Part shown: positions 44,400-54,197 of the stretch, piece after piece
Layout: every line of letters starts with the position of its first letter
Numbering within the stretch: the stretch's first letter is position 1
Assembly: GCA_022843785.1 (NCBI GenBank)
Contig: JALHMZ010000004.1
Span: 184,371-248,370, forward strand
From: Nitrospira sp.
GTDB lineage: Bacteria; Nitrospirota; Nitrospiria; Nitrospirales; Nitrospiraceae
Direction: 5' to 3'
DNA: 64,000 nucleotides
Translations under genes and position numbers: made by a program
Notes under the pieces: generated by a model
The model's database searches: none
Seen by the model: only the letters and a program-made list of their open reading frames with translations
Told to the model about the DNA's origin: nothing

Positions 44400-44921
44400 C
44401 GCCCTTGAGACAACGTACATAGGCCATCATACGATAGCCTATCTACAGACCTTCTACGTTTCGCTTTCCGCATCAACCAAAACGAACCGCCGATCTATCC
44501 CCTCTGCTAATCGAAAAGCTTCTCTGCATCAGGCCTGCACCGCAAGACGGTGCGCCACATAGATGCTATATGGCTCATGAGTAAAGCGAGCTGAGCTGGC
44601 CCCATACATTCGATAGCTGACCTCCCAGTAGAGGATTGCTCACGCGATAGGGAATAGATGAGGATTCGTCTACCTGGTGGATACCCAGGCCAACAAACGG
44701 CCGGCGAAGGCCATTGTCGCTGACTTTTTTTCGAATCTGAGGAAGATCAGCAACGAATCCTGATTCGGATCGTCGAGACCGGCTTCACCTGTCCTTGGAA
44801 GGTATCGTTTCTCAATGACGCAACAGGATCTCGACGACCTTCAGAGAAAGCCGTTATACTGTTTTCTAGGAGCACTGGGTCTCCGGATCCCGTTCGAATC
44901 CTATCACCGGTGAGTATTGCT
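44400..44921. other. intergenic region without a supported gene
   Basis: About 520 bases with no frame that looks like protein. CCGGCGAAGGCC with a T run (44698-44730) hints at a weak terminator. No RNA gene recognised. Confidence 0.4.
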
Positions 44922-46919
44922 ATGCCCTCCCTCAGACGCGCCCGTTCCAAGCCACCGATCCCGGCCCGATCTGAGGTGGCCGCAGCGGAAGTCCTCGCCT
45001 GGCTGAGCGACTGTATCGAAGGCGGCTTATGCTTTACGTCCAAAGGCATCCTGATTTTCGAAAATGCCCAATTCGGAGAACTGAACGAAGCTGCCTCAGA
45101 CGCCGGCACTGAGGACCCGGGCCATACCATCCAGGGCAGAGAGTCCTCACTCCGCACCAGATTGTTCGCCGATGCCACGGCCTGGGAGGCCCAACCACTG
45201 GGCGCCCATAAGTGGCAAACCTACAGGCTCACCGATCGACAGGGGCACCCGCTGATCTACGAGTGCCGGTTCAACATCGTGCCCTATCACGGCGCCACCG
45301 GGGTTCTGCTTGTTCTGCAGGATGTCACCGATCGCATGCTTCTCGCACAGGAAGCCTCCCAGGTCGCCAGGTTCCAATCTGTTCTCGCCCGCATCGGCAC
45401 CTTGGCCGTGAGTGATGCGCCGGCACAGGAATTGATGAACGCAGCGGTCCGCCATACGGCCCGGGCGCTGGAAGTGGACCTGTGCAAGATTCTGATCGCG
45501 CGGGATGATGACGATCATCTCTTCGTTGTCGCAGGCATTGGAATCGAGGAAGATTTGATCGGCAAGCTGACGATCGAAGGAGGCACGCACTCTCAAGCCG
45601 GTTTCGCCATTCGTGAACGAGTGCCGGTGGTCGTACGTGACTTGCGGGAAGAAACGCGCTTTACCCCGTCGAAACTCCTGACCGAACATGGCGGCATAGC
45701 CGGCATGTGCGTCCCGATGCTCGTCGAAGACCGAGTCTACGGCGTCATGACGGCCCACTCCAAAGAGGTCCGTGACTTTACGGAAAAGGAACAGGAATTT
45801 CTCTGCACGGTTGCAAACACGATCGCGACGGTTCTGGAGCGGCGCAGACGCGCCGACACACAACGGGACTTCTACCATCGCCTTTTCATGTCGGCCCAAG
45901 ACGGCATCATGCTGACTGATACCGACGGCCGGATCCTGGAATGGAATCCCGCGCTCGAACGAATGACCGGATGGACCCGCGACGAAGCCTTGGGGCAACG
46001 TCCCGCCATCTTGAAGTCGGGGAAGCACGGTCCTGAATTCTACGGGCGATTGTGGCAGGCGATCCGATCGGGCCAGCCGTTCGTCGATCGGTTTGTGAAC
46101 CGGAGAAAGGATGGCTCAGAAGTTCTTGTGTGGGAAAGCGTGAATCCGGTAAAGGACCGCGACGGAACAACGCAATACTATATGGCGATCCTCACGGATT
46201 TGAGCGAACGGGAACAGATGTTGGAAGCCTTGCGGCATGCGGAGCAAGTCAAATTGGTCGGGCAACTCGCGGGTGGAATTCTCCATGAAGTTCGAAATCC
46301 ATTGATCGGGCTTGGCAGCCTTGCCACGCATCTGGCCGCACAGGAGGAATTGCCGCAGGCGGCCAGGGACCGCTGCCGCCTTATCGCGCGAGAGGCGGCG
46401 CGCATCGACGACTTGCTGGAGTCCCACCTCGGTCAGCTCCGCCCGCGGCCATTCGATCTCCAGCCCTGCGACCTCCCCTCGCTCATCGACGACACCCTGA
46501 TCCTACTGCGACCCAATTTGACCAAACAGCGAGTCCATGTGACAAAGACCCTCGCGACGGACCTGCCCATAGTTGAGGCCTCACGTGCGCATCTTCAACA
46601 AGTCTGCCTCAACATCACGATGAACGCGATCGACGCCATGGCCGGCGGAGGGGACCTGACGGTCGACCTACGACCCGAAACTCGACGAACCCCCGGAGTG
46701 CTGATGACATTTTCCGACAGCGGGAAGGGCATTCCACCCGACGACCTGCAGCGCATCTTTGAGCCGTTTTTCACCAACGGCAAAGCAAAGGGCGTGGGGC
46801 TTGGCTTGACGATCACGCACGACATCATCGAACGGCACGGCGGGCAACTCATGATCCATAGTCCTGCCGGCAGGGGTGCCATCGTAGAAGTGTGGCTGCC
46901 GGTAAAACGAGAAGGCTGA
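44922..46919 (+). CDS. GAF-PAS sensor histidine kinase
   Basis: 665 residues from the ATG at 44922 (GGTGAG upstream; a GTG at 44910 would add four). Layout: an N-terminal PAS-like domain (about 25-140), a GAF domain (about 148-306), a PAS domain (about 316-430, TDTDGRILEWNPALERMTGW), a HisKA box with phospho-acceptor H455 in HEVRNPLIGLGS, and a C-terminal ATPase (NxxxNAIDAM, DSGKGIPPDD, GVGLGLTI). No membrane segment, so it senses a cytoplasmic signal. The regulator gene starts one base after the stop. Confidence 0.93.
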   Translation: MPSLRRARSKPPIPARSEVAAAEVLAWLSDCIEGGLCFTSKGILIFENAQFGELNEAASDAGTEDPGHTIQGRESSLRTRLFADATAWEAQPLGAHKWQTYRLTDRQGHPLIYECRFNIVPYHGATGVLLVLQDVTDRMLLAQEASQVARFQSVLARIGTLAVSDAPAQELMNAAVRHTARALEVDLCKILIARDDDDHLFVVAGIGIEEDLIGKLTIEGGTHSQAGFAIRERVPVVVRDLREETRFTPSKLLTEHGGIAGMCVPMLVEDRVYGVMTAHSKEVRDFTEKEQEFLCTVANTIATVLERRRRADTQRDFYHRLFMSAQDGIMLTDTDGRILEWNPALERMTGWTRDEALGQRPAILKSGKHGPEFYGRLWQAIRSGQPFVDRFVNRRKDGSEVLVWESVNPVKDRDGTTQYYMAILTDLSEREQMLEALRHAEQVKLVGQLAGGILHEVRNPLIGLGSLATHLAAQEELPQAARDRCRLIAREAARIDDLLESHLGQLRPRPFDLQPCDLPSLIDDTLILLRPNLTKQRVHVTKTLATDLPIVEASRAHLQQVCLNITMNAIDAMAGGGDLTVDLRPETRRTPGVLMTFSDSGKGIPPDDLQRIFEPFFTNGKAKGVGLGLTITHDIIERHGGQLMIHSPAGRGAIVEVWLPVKREG

Positions 46920-46920
46920 A

Positions 46921-48324
46921 ATGACCTGGCAACTGTTGCTCGTTGAAGACGAAGAATCCGTTCGCGAGGCCTTTGCATTACGGCTCAGCGACCAAGGCTA
47001 CCTCGTCCAAACCGCAGGCTCAGGAGAAGAAGCACTGTCGTTGCTCCGTTCGTTCGAACCGGACATTCTTGTCCTTGATCTCGTCATGCCGAATTTGTCC
47101 GGCCTTGAGGTGCTCGCCAGAGTAAAGCAGACATCTCCCAATCTCCTCGCCATTCTCTTAACAGCGCGCGGGACCGTCAAAGATGCCGTGGAGGCTACCA
47201 AACTCGGGGCTTTCGACTTCGTAGCCAAGTCCATCGACATGGAAGACCTGCTGCATGCGCTGCACCGCGCAACGGAATTGCTCACGCTACAGCGTCAAGT
47301 CCGCTTGCAAAGCGGGCAGGAAGTGGAACGGTATGCCCTCGATCGTGTCATCGCCAAGAGCCCCGTCACTCACGCGTTCCTCGCACAAGTCCGCGAGTTA
47401 GCAAAGAACGACCGTGTCACGGTGCTGTTGCAAGGCGAAACCGGAACGGGAAAGCAATACACCGGCCGTGTGATTCATTTTAACGGAGCACGGGGCGATA
47501 AACCCTGCATCGAGATCGACTGCCCATCGATCCCCCGTGAATTGTTCGAAAGCGAGCTATTCGGACACGAAAAGGGTTCCTTTACCGGCGCAGCAGGCAG
47601 AAAGACGGGCTTGATCGAGATGGCGGACAGTGGGACGGTGCTGTTCGACGAGATCGCTGATCTCCCGCTGGCGCTCCAGGCCAAACTACTCCGGGTGCTT
47701 GAGGAACGCACCTTGCGCCGTGTCGGGGGGGCAACCACAATTCCCGTCGATGTTCGCTTCATGGCCGCAACAAATCGTAATCTGAAAGACGCGGTAGCCA
47801 AAGGCGAGTTTCGCGAGGATCTGTATTTCCGGCTAAACGTCGTGACCTTGACCGTTCCTCCGCTGCGTGAACGTCAGGAGGACATCATCTCCCTAGCTGA
47901 ACGATTCCTGACCCGCTCGGCCCTTTCACTCAGAAAACCGGCCCGTCGTTTGGGGGACAGCGCGCGCGCCATTCTGTGCCAATACCATTTCCCCGGCAAT
48001 GTGCGGGAGCTGAGCAATCTCATGGAACGTGCGGTACTCTTCTGTCCAGGAGACACTCTTGAATCGGTGCATTTCCCGTCAGATGTGCAAGGCAATCCTT
48101 CGCGACCGCTTGCAGAGACGGCCCATCCTACATCTACTACCTCAGGCACATTGGCCCCCTCTCAAATCCACTTGTCGTTTCACCTCGGCGAATCCTTGGC
48201 TGATCTAGAGGACCGCATCATCAACGAAGTCTTGAAGCACGCCGATGGAAACAAATCCCTTGCAGCCAAGCACCTCGGCATTACCCGCTGGATGCTCGAT
48301 CGCCGGCGCAAATCTAAACCGTAA
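46921..48324 (+). CDS. NtrC-type sigma-54-dependent response regulator
   Basis: 467 residues: receiver domain with phospho-acceptor D53 and K103, then an AAA+ domain with Walker A GETGTGKQ (172-179) and GSFTGA (219-224), which carries A to S in the usual GAFTGA sigma-54-contacting loop, and a Fis-type HTH at the end (LAAKHLGITRWMLDRRRK). It pairs with the kinase just upstream. No promoter of the -24/-12 type was found nearby, so its target is unclear. Confidence 0.93.
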   Translation: MTWQLLLVEDEESVREAFALRLSDQGYLVQTAGSGEEALSLLRSFEPDILVLDLVMPNLSGLEVLARVKQTSPNLLAILLTARGTVKDAVEATKLGAFDFVAKSIDMEDLLHALHRATELLTLQRQVRLQSGQEVERYALDRVIAKSPVTHAFLAQVRELAKNDRVTVLLQGETGTGKQYTGRVIHFNGARGDKPCIEIDCPSIPRELFESELFGHEKGSFTGAAGRKTGLIEMADSGTVLFDEIADLPLALQAKLLRVLEERTLRRVGGATTIPVDVRFMAATNRNLKDAVAKGEFREDLYFRLNVVTLTVPPLRERQEDIISLAERFLTRSALSLRKPARRLGDSARAILCQYHFPGNVRELSNLMERAVLFCPGDTLESVHFPSDVQGNPSRPLAETAHPTSTTSGTLAPSQIHLSFHLGESLADLEDRIINEVLKHADGNKSLAAKHLGITRWMLDRRRKSKP

Positions 48325-48580
48325 CTGAGCACCGACGCACCTCCGCACCGCCTGCCGTGCGCTGACACACACTCAACGATGTCTTCCATGTCGAAAGTCC
48401 CGGCCCTCATCAGGATCATCTCGATTTTCTTCGAGATCCGATCAGTCTCCAGGCTTTTCCCGAGACGCGATTCAGGACTGCCGATTGCATCGGTGTGGGT
48501 GTCGCATATATTCCAGGTGGACCGTGGAGCCTCGATCCGGAAACTGCTCCTTGCTCACTCACCTGTTGGGAACAGGCACC

Positions 48581-50953
48581 ATGTCATTGCAAACTCTCAA
48601 ACTGGCAGTTTTCATGGTAGGACTGGTCTGGATTTCCTGCCCGCTCGTTGTCCACGCCGCGTCCTCTCGGACAAAATCCGGCAACGATGCTACCCGCTTC
48701 GTACTGGAGTACGTCGCGGCATTGGCCCACTCACAGACCGACAGATGGGCCATGGCGGACCTGGGCTGCCTCAGCCGCGCCCGAACAACCTCCGGAAGCG
48801 GATCTCCGAAGTTAACGCAGGATGTTGCCCATCGTTGCTGGGACGACACATTGCGAGGCCATGCCGATATGGTGGCGCAACAGGCCGAATCCGGCGTATT
48901 CAGTGCTATAGGGCGTGGGATTGGTCTCGGCCTTTTACATGACCGGCACCGGGCCACGGAGAATTGGAGGGAATATCCGCCTGCGGTCTTTCTTTCCCCA
49001 CCCATCATTCTGAAAGACCACGCACCGATTCCTCAGATGACGGCCGTGCGGACGAGCCCGTTGCAACCACTCGCCCTGTCGCAGATCAACGGCGCCGATC
49101 TGGTCTCGGTCGGCGGTCAGGCCGTGGATATCAAGATCGTCTACCCTGATCCTCTCACCGCACCGCTTGCCCTCAGGCCCGAAGAAATCTGGTGGGTGAA
49201 CGGAGCGCAACGCCACTTTGGACCCGTTCGCGAGGTCGTAGCTCGGTTTGTCGTGGTGACCGGCCTGCGCAAGTTCGGCTTCAGCGCAGATCGCGCCGTC
49301 ATGAACGAAGTACTTCCGGGCGTGCCACTGATTCCAACGGCCCACTACGGCTTGCGGCCGGACAACGGCCGGAAGTTCGACCAGGCCAACCCTACCGAGG
49401 CTCTCTTGAAGGGCGGGCTCATCGCAGAATCAGCGCGCTGGTGGGAGCGCAGAGACGCGAAACCTGTCATGCAGGCTGCCTTAGATCGGGCGATCCATCT
49501 CATGGCTGCAGAACGTGCAGGATTGCTGACCCGGCTACTGTTAATCGATCCGGACCATGCAGGCACCCACATACTACGTGGTGACGACAGCTACCAGGAC
49601 TTTCTGAATCGGGGCGTGGTGAAGGGGGGATTGGCGGCTCGCGACGAGCCGGCGCTGCAGCGCATCGCCGAACTCTACTGGACCATCCAAGCGCAAACCT
49701 GGCGCCAGGAATTGACCGCCGTATCGGAAGGGTATGAGCCGGCCGCCGACGCGCTGTATCGGGCCATCGCTTCCTACGAGTCAGTCGTTCAACAGAATCG
49801 CGCGACGCCGGAGCAGCGCCGCCGCCTTGGCACGTTGACCCGATGGAACAACGATCCGACCGGTGCCCTCGGTATCCATGAAGCGTTGCTACGCGATACC
49901 GCTGCAGGCACAGCCGAGTACGGAAGGATCCTGACTGAGATAGCCTGGGATCGCATCCAGTTGGTGTCGTGGGAACGGCGCTACGATCATCCCTGGCTAC
50001 AACAGGCCAATGCCGAAGCTGAACAGGCTGTCGCGTTGCTGACTCAGCCCTACGACACAATCCATGCGCACTATGCGCAGGTCGCGGTCGAATCGCTCCT
50101 GGGGCCTCGCAATCTGGACCGCTTTCAGCAAGGGATGCAGCGGAGCAAGCAGGATTTGGATCGGATTTCCGGGATAAAGGGGCTGCAAGGGCATCTGGTT
50201 GCCAACGATCTCGTCAAGTCACTGACGCCGGATGCTGCCGCCATTGTCCTACCGAGCCCACCGCGATCGCTCGAAGTGCTCGACGTGGCAGTGCATGCCA
50301 ATCCGCCCAAGCAAGACATCCTGTGGAAATGGAATTTCGATCAAGACGAGCCAGGACAGGTCCCCACCGGTTTCGTGCGGCTGGGCCTGAGCGATGAGGA
50401 CCCAGCTGCCTGGCAAGTCCAAGCCGATCAGGAGGCACCAGGCGGGAGGCAACGCCTGCTCCGCTCTTCTGCCTGCCCGACACCAGACTGCCTGCGACTC
50501 CTTGTCGCAGATGGGATCAGAACCACATATCCCGACGTGACGGTCCATGTGCGCTCGCCCGGCATGAAGGACCGGAGTGAAGGCGGCATCGCCATCGCGG
50601 TGACGGGCGGCAACAACTATTACGCGATCACGCTGCAGACTGCGTCCGGCCTTGTCACAACACGTCGCATCACGGATGGGGTGGCAACCGTGTTGGGGCA
50701 AGTGAGCGCCAAACTTGCCGCCAAGCCCTGGCACACCATTCGTGTCCAACGGATCAATTTCCTTCATCTCGACAAGGGCCGGCTCGCCGTCTATATCGAC
50801 GGCGCCCAGGTTGCGGCCGTCGACGATGTCGTCCTCCCGCAGGAAGGCCAGGTGGGGCTGATCGCACTGGGCTCGTCGGATACCCAATTCGACAGCCTCC
50901 ATATACTGGATCTCGTTTCGAACCGGACCTTCTCGAAACCGGCTGCCTACTGA
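48581..50953 (+). CDS. large secreted protein with C-terminal LamG/DUF1080-like domain
   Basis: 790 residues from the ATG at 48581, which starts a signal peptide (VFMVGLVWISCPLVVHAAS). The middle (about 360-560) is helix-rich, TPR-like in appearance (ADALYRAIASYESVVQQNRA). The last 200 residues look like a concanavalin-type jelly roll (LWKWNFDQDEPGQVP, GGIAIAVTGGNNYYAITLQT, WHTIRVQRINFLHLDKGRLAVYIDG). The early part holds several cysteines. No enzyme family recognised; it may bind a carbohydrate or cell-surface ligand. It follows the two-component pair on the same strand. Confidence 0.65.
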   Translation: MSLQTLKLAVFMVGLVWISCPLVVHAASSRTKSGNDATRFVLEYVAALAHSQTDRWAMADLGCLSRARTTSGSGSPKLTQDVAHRCWDDTLRGHADMVAQQAESGVFSAIGRGIGLGLLHDRHRATENWREYPPAVFLSPPIILKDHAPIPQMTAVRTSPLQPLALSQINGADLVSVGGQAVDIKIVYPDPLTAPLALRPEEIWWVNGAQRHFGPVREVVARFVVVTGLRKFGFSADRAVMNEVLPGVPLIPTAHYGLRPDNGRKFDQANPTEALLKGGLIAESARWWERRDAKPVMQAALDRAIHLMAAERAGLLTRLLLIDPDHAGTHILRGDDSYQDFLNRGVVKGGLAARDEPALQRIAELYWTIQAQTWRQELTAVSEGYEPAADALYRAIASYESVVQQNRATPEQRRRLGTLTRWNNDPTGALGIHEALLRDTAAGTAEYGRILTEIAWDRIQLVSWERRYDHPWLQQANAEAEQAVALLTQPYDTIHAHYAQVAVESLLGPRNLDRFQQGMQRSKQDLDRISGIKGLQGHLVANDLVKSLTPDAAAIVLPSPPRSLEVLDVAVHANPPKQDILWKWNFDQDEPGQVPTGFVRLGLSDEDPAAWQVQADQEAPGGRQRLLRSSACPTPDCLRLLVADGIRTTYPDVTVHVRSPGMKDRSEGGIAIAVTGGNNYYAITLQTASGLVTTRRITDGVATVLGQVSAKLAAKPWHTIRVQRINFLHLDKGRLAVYIDGAQVAAVDDVVLPQEGQVGLIALGSSDTQFDSLHILDLVSNRTFSKPAAY

Positions 50954-50972
50954 ATGATCTCTGAGGGAAACG

Positions 50973-51770
50973 ATGAAGCATATACGCGCACTTGAGGATC
51001 AAAGCGTCTACATCCTACGCGAAGCATACAAGCATTTCGACGACCTCGCTATGCTCTGGTCGATGGGCAAGGACTCGACGGTGCTATTATGGCTGGCCAG
51101 AAAGGCCTTCTTTGGTCATGTGCCGTTTCCGCTCGTACACATCGATACCGGCTACGAAATGCCTGAGTTAATCGAATATCGTGATCGCCTCGCCAAGGAG
51201 TGGCACCTCGATCTCGTCGTCGGCCAGAACCGCGAGGCACTGGCCGGCGGCATGGGCCCTGATCAGGGTCGTGTCACTTGTTGCACGGCAATGAAAATCG
51301 AGGCGCTCAAGCAGACGATTGCGAAGCACAAGTGGACAGCCGTGATTCTGGGAATTCGCGCCGATGAGGAAGGCACACGGGCAAAAGAGCGCTATTTTTC
51401 ATTGCGCGATAAGCATGGCGAGTGGAATTTCCGAGACCAGCCACCTGAACTCTGGGATCAGTTCAACACCACGTTCCCGGCTGGCTCTCATATCCGCGTC
51501 CATCCTCTGCTGGATTGGACGGAGTTGAATATCTGGGAGTATCTCGACCTCGAACAGGTTCCCCTTCCAAGACTGTATTTCGACCAAGGCAACGGCATGC
51601 GATATCGCAGCTTGGGGTGCGTGCCTTGCACCGGAACTGTGAATTCCTGCGCCACCACCATTCCGCAAATCATCACCGAACTCCGCACGACAACCATCGC
51701 CGAACGATCCGGCCGGGCACAGGACGAGGGCCGCGGGATGGAAACCCTCCGCAAACTCGGACATATGTGA
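50973..51770 (+). CDS. CysD-like sulfate adenylyltransferase subunit 2
   Basis: 265 residues. The PP-loop SMGKDS is at residues 30-35, followed by [34 protein letters not shown] and the late [11 protein letters not shown] with [18 protein letters not shown], all CysD features. CysD makes APS from sulfate and ATP, normally with the GTPase CysN; no cysN lies nearby. A phosphoadenylyl-sulfate reductase is less likely because the C-terminal RGM-x-LRKLGYM-type end is CysD-like. An anion permease gene follows. Confidence 0.85.
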   Translation: MKHIRALEDQSVYILREAYKHFDDLAMLWSMGKDSTVLLWLARKAFFGHVPFPLVHIDTGYEMPELIEYRDRLAKEWHLDLVVGQNREALAGGMGPDQGRVTCCTAMKIEALKQTIAKHKWTAVILGIRADEEGTRAKERYFSLRDKHGEWNFRDQPPELWDQFNTTFPAGSHIRVHPLLDWTELNIWEYLDLEQVPLPRLYFDQGNGMRYRSLGCVPCTGTVNSCATTIPQIITELRTTTIAERSGRAQDEGRGMETLRKLGHM

Positions 51771-52233
51771 CCTACGTGCGTTTTGCTCTGCCTCTTCCCC
51801 GCTATCCGCACGTGCCCCTCCTCCACACAACAGAATGTGAGCGTTACAGCCACGTGCAGGCGCGCACATCGCGTGCGTTGCCGCACTGAACTCTCCCCCT
51901 ATGGAATGACTTAGACTCCTGGCTTGGCCATGCGACCGCCGGATTTGTCCTTATTCACAATGCGCTTACGATTCACGATTGAAGCAAGAGTCCGCCTCGG
52001 CTCCTTTCTTGCTATACGGCGAAGAGGAACGGGCTCAAAGGGGTGGCTGTAGACGAGGTCGTTTAGAAGAACAGTCGCTCTCCACCAGCCGATCGAAATC
52101 ATGAAGTTGGTGAGCCTAACAGGGGTCGAACAGCACCGACTAAATCAAGGATCCCTCGCGCCAGGCATGGGCGACATTTCGCCGGAGACTATCAACCAGT
52201 TCAACCTGTTCGTCTCATGATGGCTCGCTACCA
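51771..52233. other. intergenic region without a supported gene
   Basis: About 460 bases. A 63-codon frame on the - strand (51911-52102) has no ribosome binding site and no recognisable family. No promoter or RNA element recognised. Confidence 0.4.
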
Positions 52234-53604
52234 ATGAAATCGCATGAACCTGAAAAAGGGATATCGACAACCGGACGCGAATTTGAAGACGTACGGAGCG
52301 AACAGTCAGTCAGGATCGAATCGATTGCCCTACCAGAATCAGCCGCATTCCAGGCACAATATGCCGGACGGGATATCGCGGCCGGCCTGATCGCCGGCTC
52401 TATGGCAATCCCCTTGTCGGTGGGCATTGCCATGATGTCCGATTATCCCATCAAAGTGGGACTGGCCACCGTTGCGTTTGCCTGCCTGGTCGGCTGGATC
52501 AATGCCTGGTTCAAGCCCGGCAACTATATCGGGTGCCCTGGCATCGCGGCAGGTCTGGCGCCGGTGTTGGCCGTGGGTGTGGCCACCTTCGGCCTGGACA
52601 ACATGGCCTTTGCCATTCTTCTGACCGCCACCATTCAAGCCATCATCTGGTTCTTCAACTGGCAACGATACATTTTAGTCGCCGTGCCGGTCTACCTCGT
52701 CGAAGGGCTGCTGGCAGGCGTCGGCCTGAAGATCGCCTTGAAGTTTTTGGTCTTCACCTATGAGCTCCCTCCCGGCATGGAAGCCGCCGACTCATTCTTG
52801 AACATCGCGCGTATCCAGATGATCCTCATCTCCATGGCGGGGTACTGCCTCTTCGTGTATCTCTTTTTGAAGTTTAAGCATACGCAACCGGCTGTGCCCT
52901 ACTTCGTCATCATTATCGCGGGGATCATCCTCGCGCGGTTCGTGACGGTGCCCATGCTGTCGATAGAGGATACGGAACTTACGTTTGCGCTGCCGATCCC
53001 GCATTTCGACAGCGCGGTGACCGCGCTCTATATGCTGGGATTTGCAGTGATGCTGGCCCTGATCGACGTCATCGAACAGGTGATGAGCAATGCCGCGATC
53101 GAAAAGATCGACCCGCTCAAGCGCAAATGTAATAGCAACAACAGTCTGTTTGCGATCTGGATCGCCAATATGGGATCGAGCTTCTTCGGTGGCATGACCA
53201 ACCTGGACGGTTTGGCTAAAAGCACCACCAATCGCTTAGCAGGAGCCTACACGAAGTTTTCCGTCCTGATCATCGGTTGTGTGGTGACTTTTTTTACCTT
53301 CAACACGCATGCGCTGGCCTATCTCCCGAAGTTTGCGTTGGCGGTGATTATGATCTTCTCCGGCTGGAAGATGATCGAGGGACTCGTGCACGTGACCCAT
53401 CATGGCCCCTATGCCATGATCCTCGCCATTTTATGCGGCGTGCTGGTCTTCAAGGTGGGGATTTTCGAGGGATTGCTGATTGCCATGGCCGTGCACGGGA
53501 TCGTGCACTATATGGTCTATGCCAATCTTGACAAGATGCCGGGACGAGCGATCGTCAAACGATACATCGATGATCTCAAAAAGAGCGGGGGCGACGTCAG
53601 CTAG
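52234..53604 (+). CDS. SulP/SLC26 family anion permease without STAS domain
   Basis: 456 residues with about 12 membrane helices. GRDIAAGLIAGSMAIPLSVGIAM and the ALIDVIEQVMSNAAIEKIDP to MGSSFFGGMTNLDGLAKSTTN stretch fit the SulP core, but the protein ends after the membrane part (DDLKKSGGDVS), lacking the cytoplasmic STAS domain usual in bacterial SulP. Substrate could be sulfate (given the CysD neighbour) or bicarbonate. An acidic soluble N-terminal tail of about 45 residues precedes the first helix. Confidence 0.82.
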   Translation: MKSHEPEKGISTTGREFEDVRSEQSVRIESIALPESAAFQAQYAGRDIAAGLIAGSMAIPLSVGIAMMSDYPIKVGLATVAFACLVGWINAWFKPGNYIGCPGIAAGLAPVLAVGVATFGLDNMAFAILLTATIQAIIWFFNWQRYILVAVPVYLVEGLLAGVGLKIALKFLVFTYELPPGMEAADSFLNIARIQMILISMAGYCLFVYLFLKFKHTQPAVPYFVIIIAGIILARFVTVPMLSIEDTELTFALPIPHFDSAVTALYMLGFAVMLALIDVIEQVMSNAAIEKIDPLKRKCNSNNSLFAIWIANMGSSFFGGMTNLDGLAKSTTNRLAGAYTKFSVLIIGCVVTFFTFNTHALAYLPKFALAVIMIFSGWKMIEGLVHVTHHGPYAMILAILCGVLVFKVGIFEGLLIAMAVHGIVHYMVYANLDKMPGRAIVKRYIDDLKKSGGDVS

Positions 53605-53700
53605 GCGGCCATGGTTCCGTACGGCCATGCGATCGTTGGACGGGAAGTCGGCAGAAGTCCCTGTCCTGCAGGAACACACCCTCTAAAAAGGTCAGTCCTC

Positions 53701-54108
53701 ATGTTCCTTAAAATTCTCGTGGCAATCGACGGAAACGAGCCATCCACGCAGGCGCTCAGGGCAGCACAAGCCCTTGCCGCCTCCCGAGAGACCGTGCTGC
53801 GCATCGTCTGTGCCGTTGCCGATTCCGAAGAGGCTGATCAGCAGACCAGCCGCAAGCTGTTGAAACAGGCGAAAGCGGCGGTCGGTACCGGCGTGACCGT
53901 GGAAACTCGTGTATTACAGGCCGAGGCGATCTATGGGCTGAATGGAATTGTGGAAGCGATCGCCGGTGCGGCGAATGAATGGGGCGCCGATCTGGTGGTG
54001 GTGGGAAGCTCACATCGTCGAGGACTGGAACGATTGGTGATCGGTTCCGTCGCGGAGCAGCTGGTCGCCAAGATTGATGCATCCATTCTCGTGGTTCGTC
54101 CATCTTAA
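53701..54108 (+). CDS. universal stress protein (UspA family)
   Basis: 135 residues; the ATG at 53701 is preceded by AAAAGG. Starts FLKILVAIDGNEPS and has the ATP-binding G-x2-G-x9-G(S) pattern in VVVGSSHRRGLERLVIGSVAEQL. A single-domain Usp of the nucleotide-binding type. It follows the SulP-type gene by about 97 bases, a combination frequent in bacteria with BicA/SulP permeases. Confidence 0.92.
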   Translation: MFLKILVAIDGNEPSTQALRAAQALAASRETVLRIVCAVADSEEADQQTSRKLLKQAKAAVGTGVTVETRVLQAEAIYGLNGIVEAIAGAANEWGADLVVVGSSHRRGLERLVIGSVAEQLVAKIDASILVVRPS

Positions 54109-54197
54109 TCAGTCGAGTGACTGAGCACACACTGGTGCAGGGATAACAAGCAGAAACCATACTCTGATTCTTTTTGCGCAGGCTGGTAGCAGACGAC

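Noticed and set aside
44698..44735. Rho-independent terminator before the histidine kinase gene
   Set aside because: The GGCC stem is only four pairs and the T run is more than ten bases from it.
48541..48600. A sigma-54 promoter (GG...GC) ahead of the large secreted gene
   Set aside because: GGCAC and TTGC-like words are present but the spacing is 12 rather than 10 between GG and GC.
48379..48942. A 187-residue reading frame overlapping the start of the large secreted protein
   Set aside because: It overlaps a frame with a good signal peptide and coherent domain structure and has no ribosome binding site.
51911..52102. A 63-residue reading frame on the - strand upstream of the permease
   Set aside because: No ribosome binding site and no recognisable family; too short to support without other evidence.
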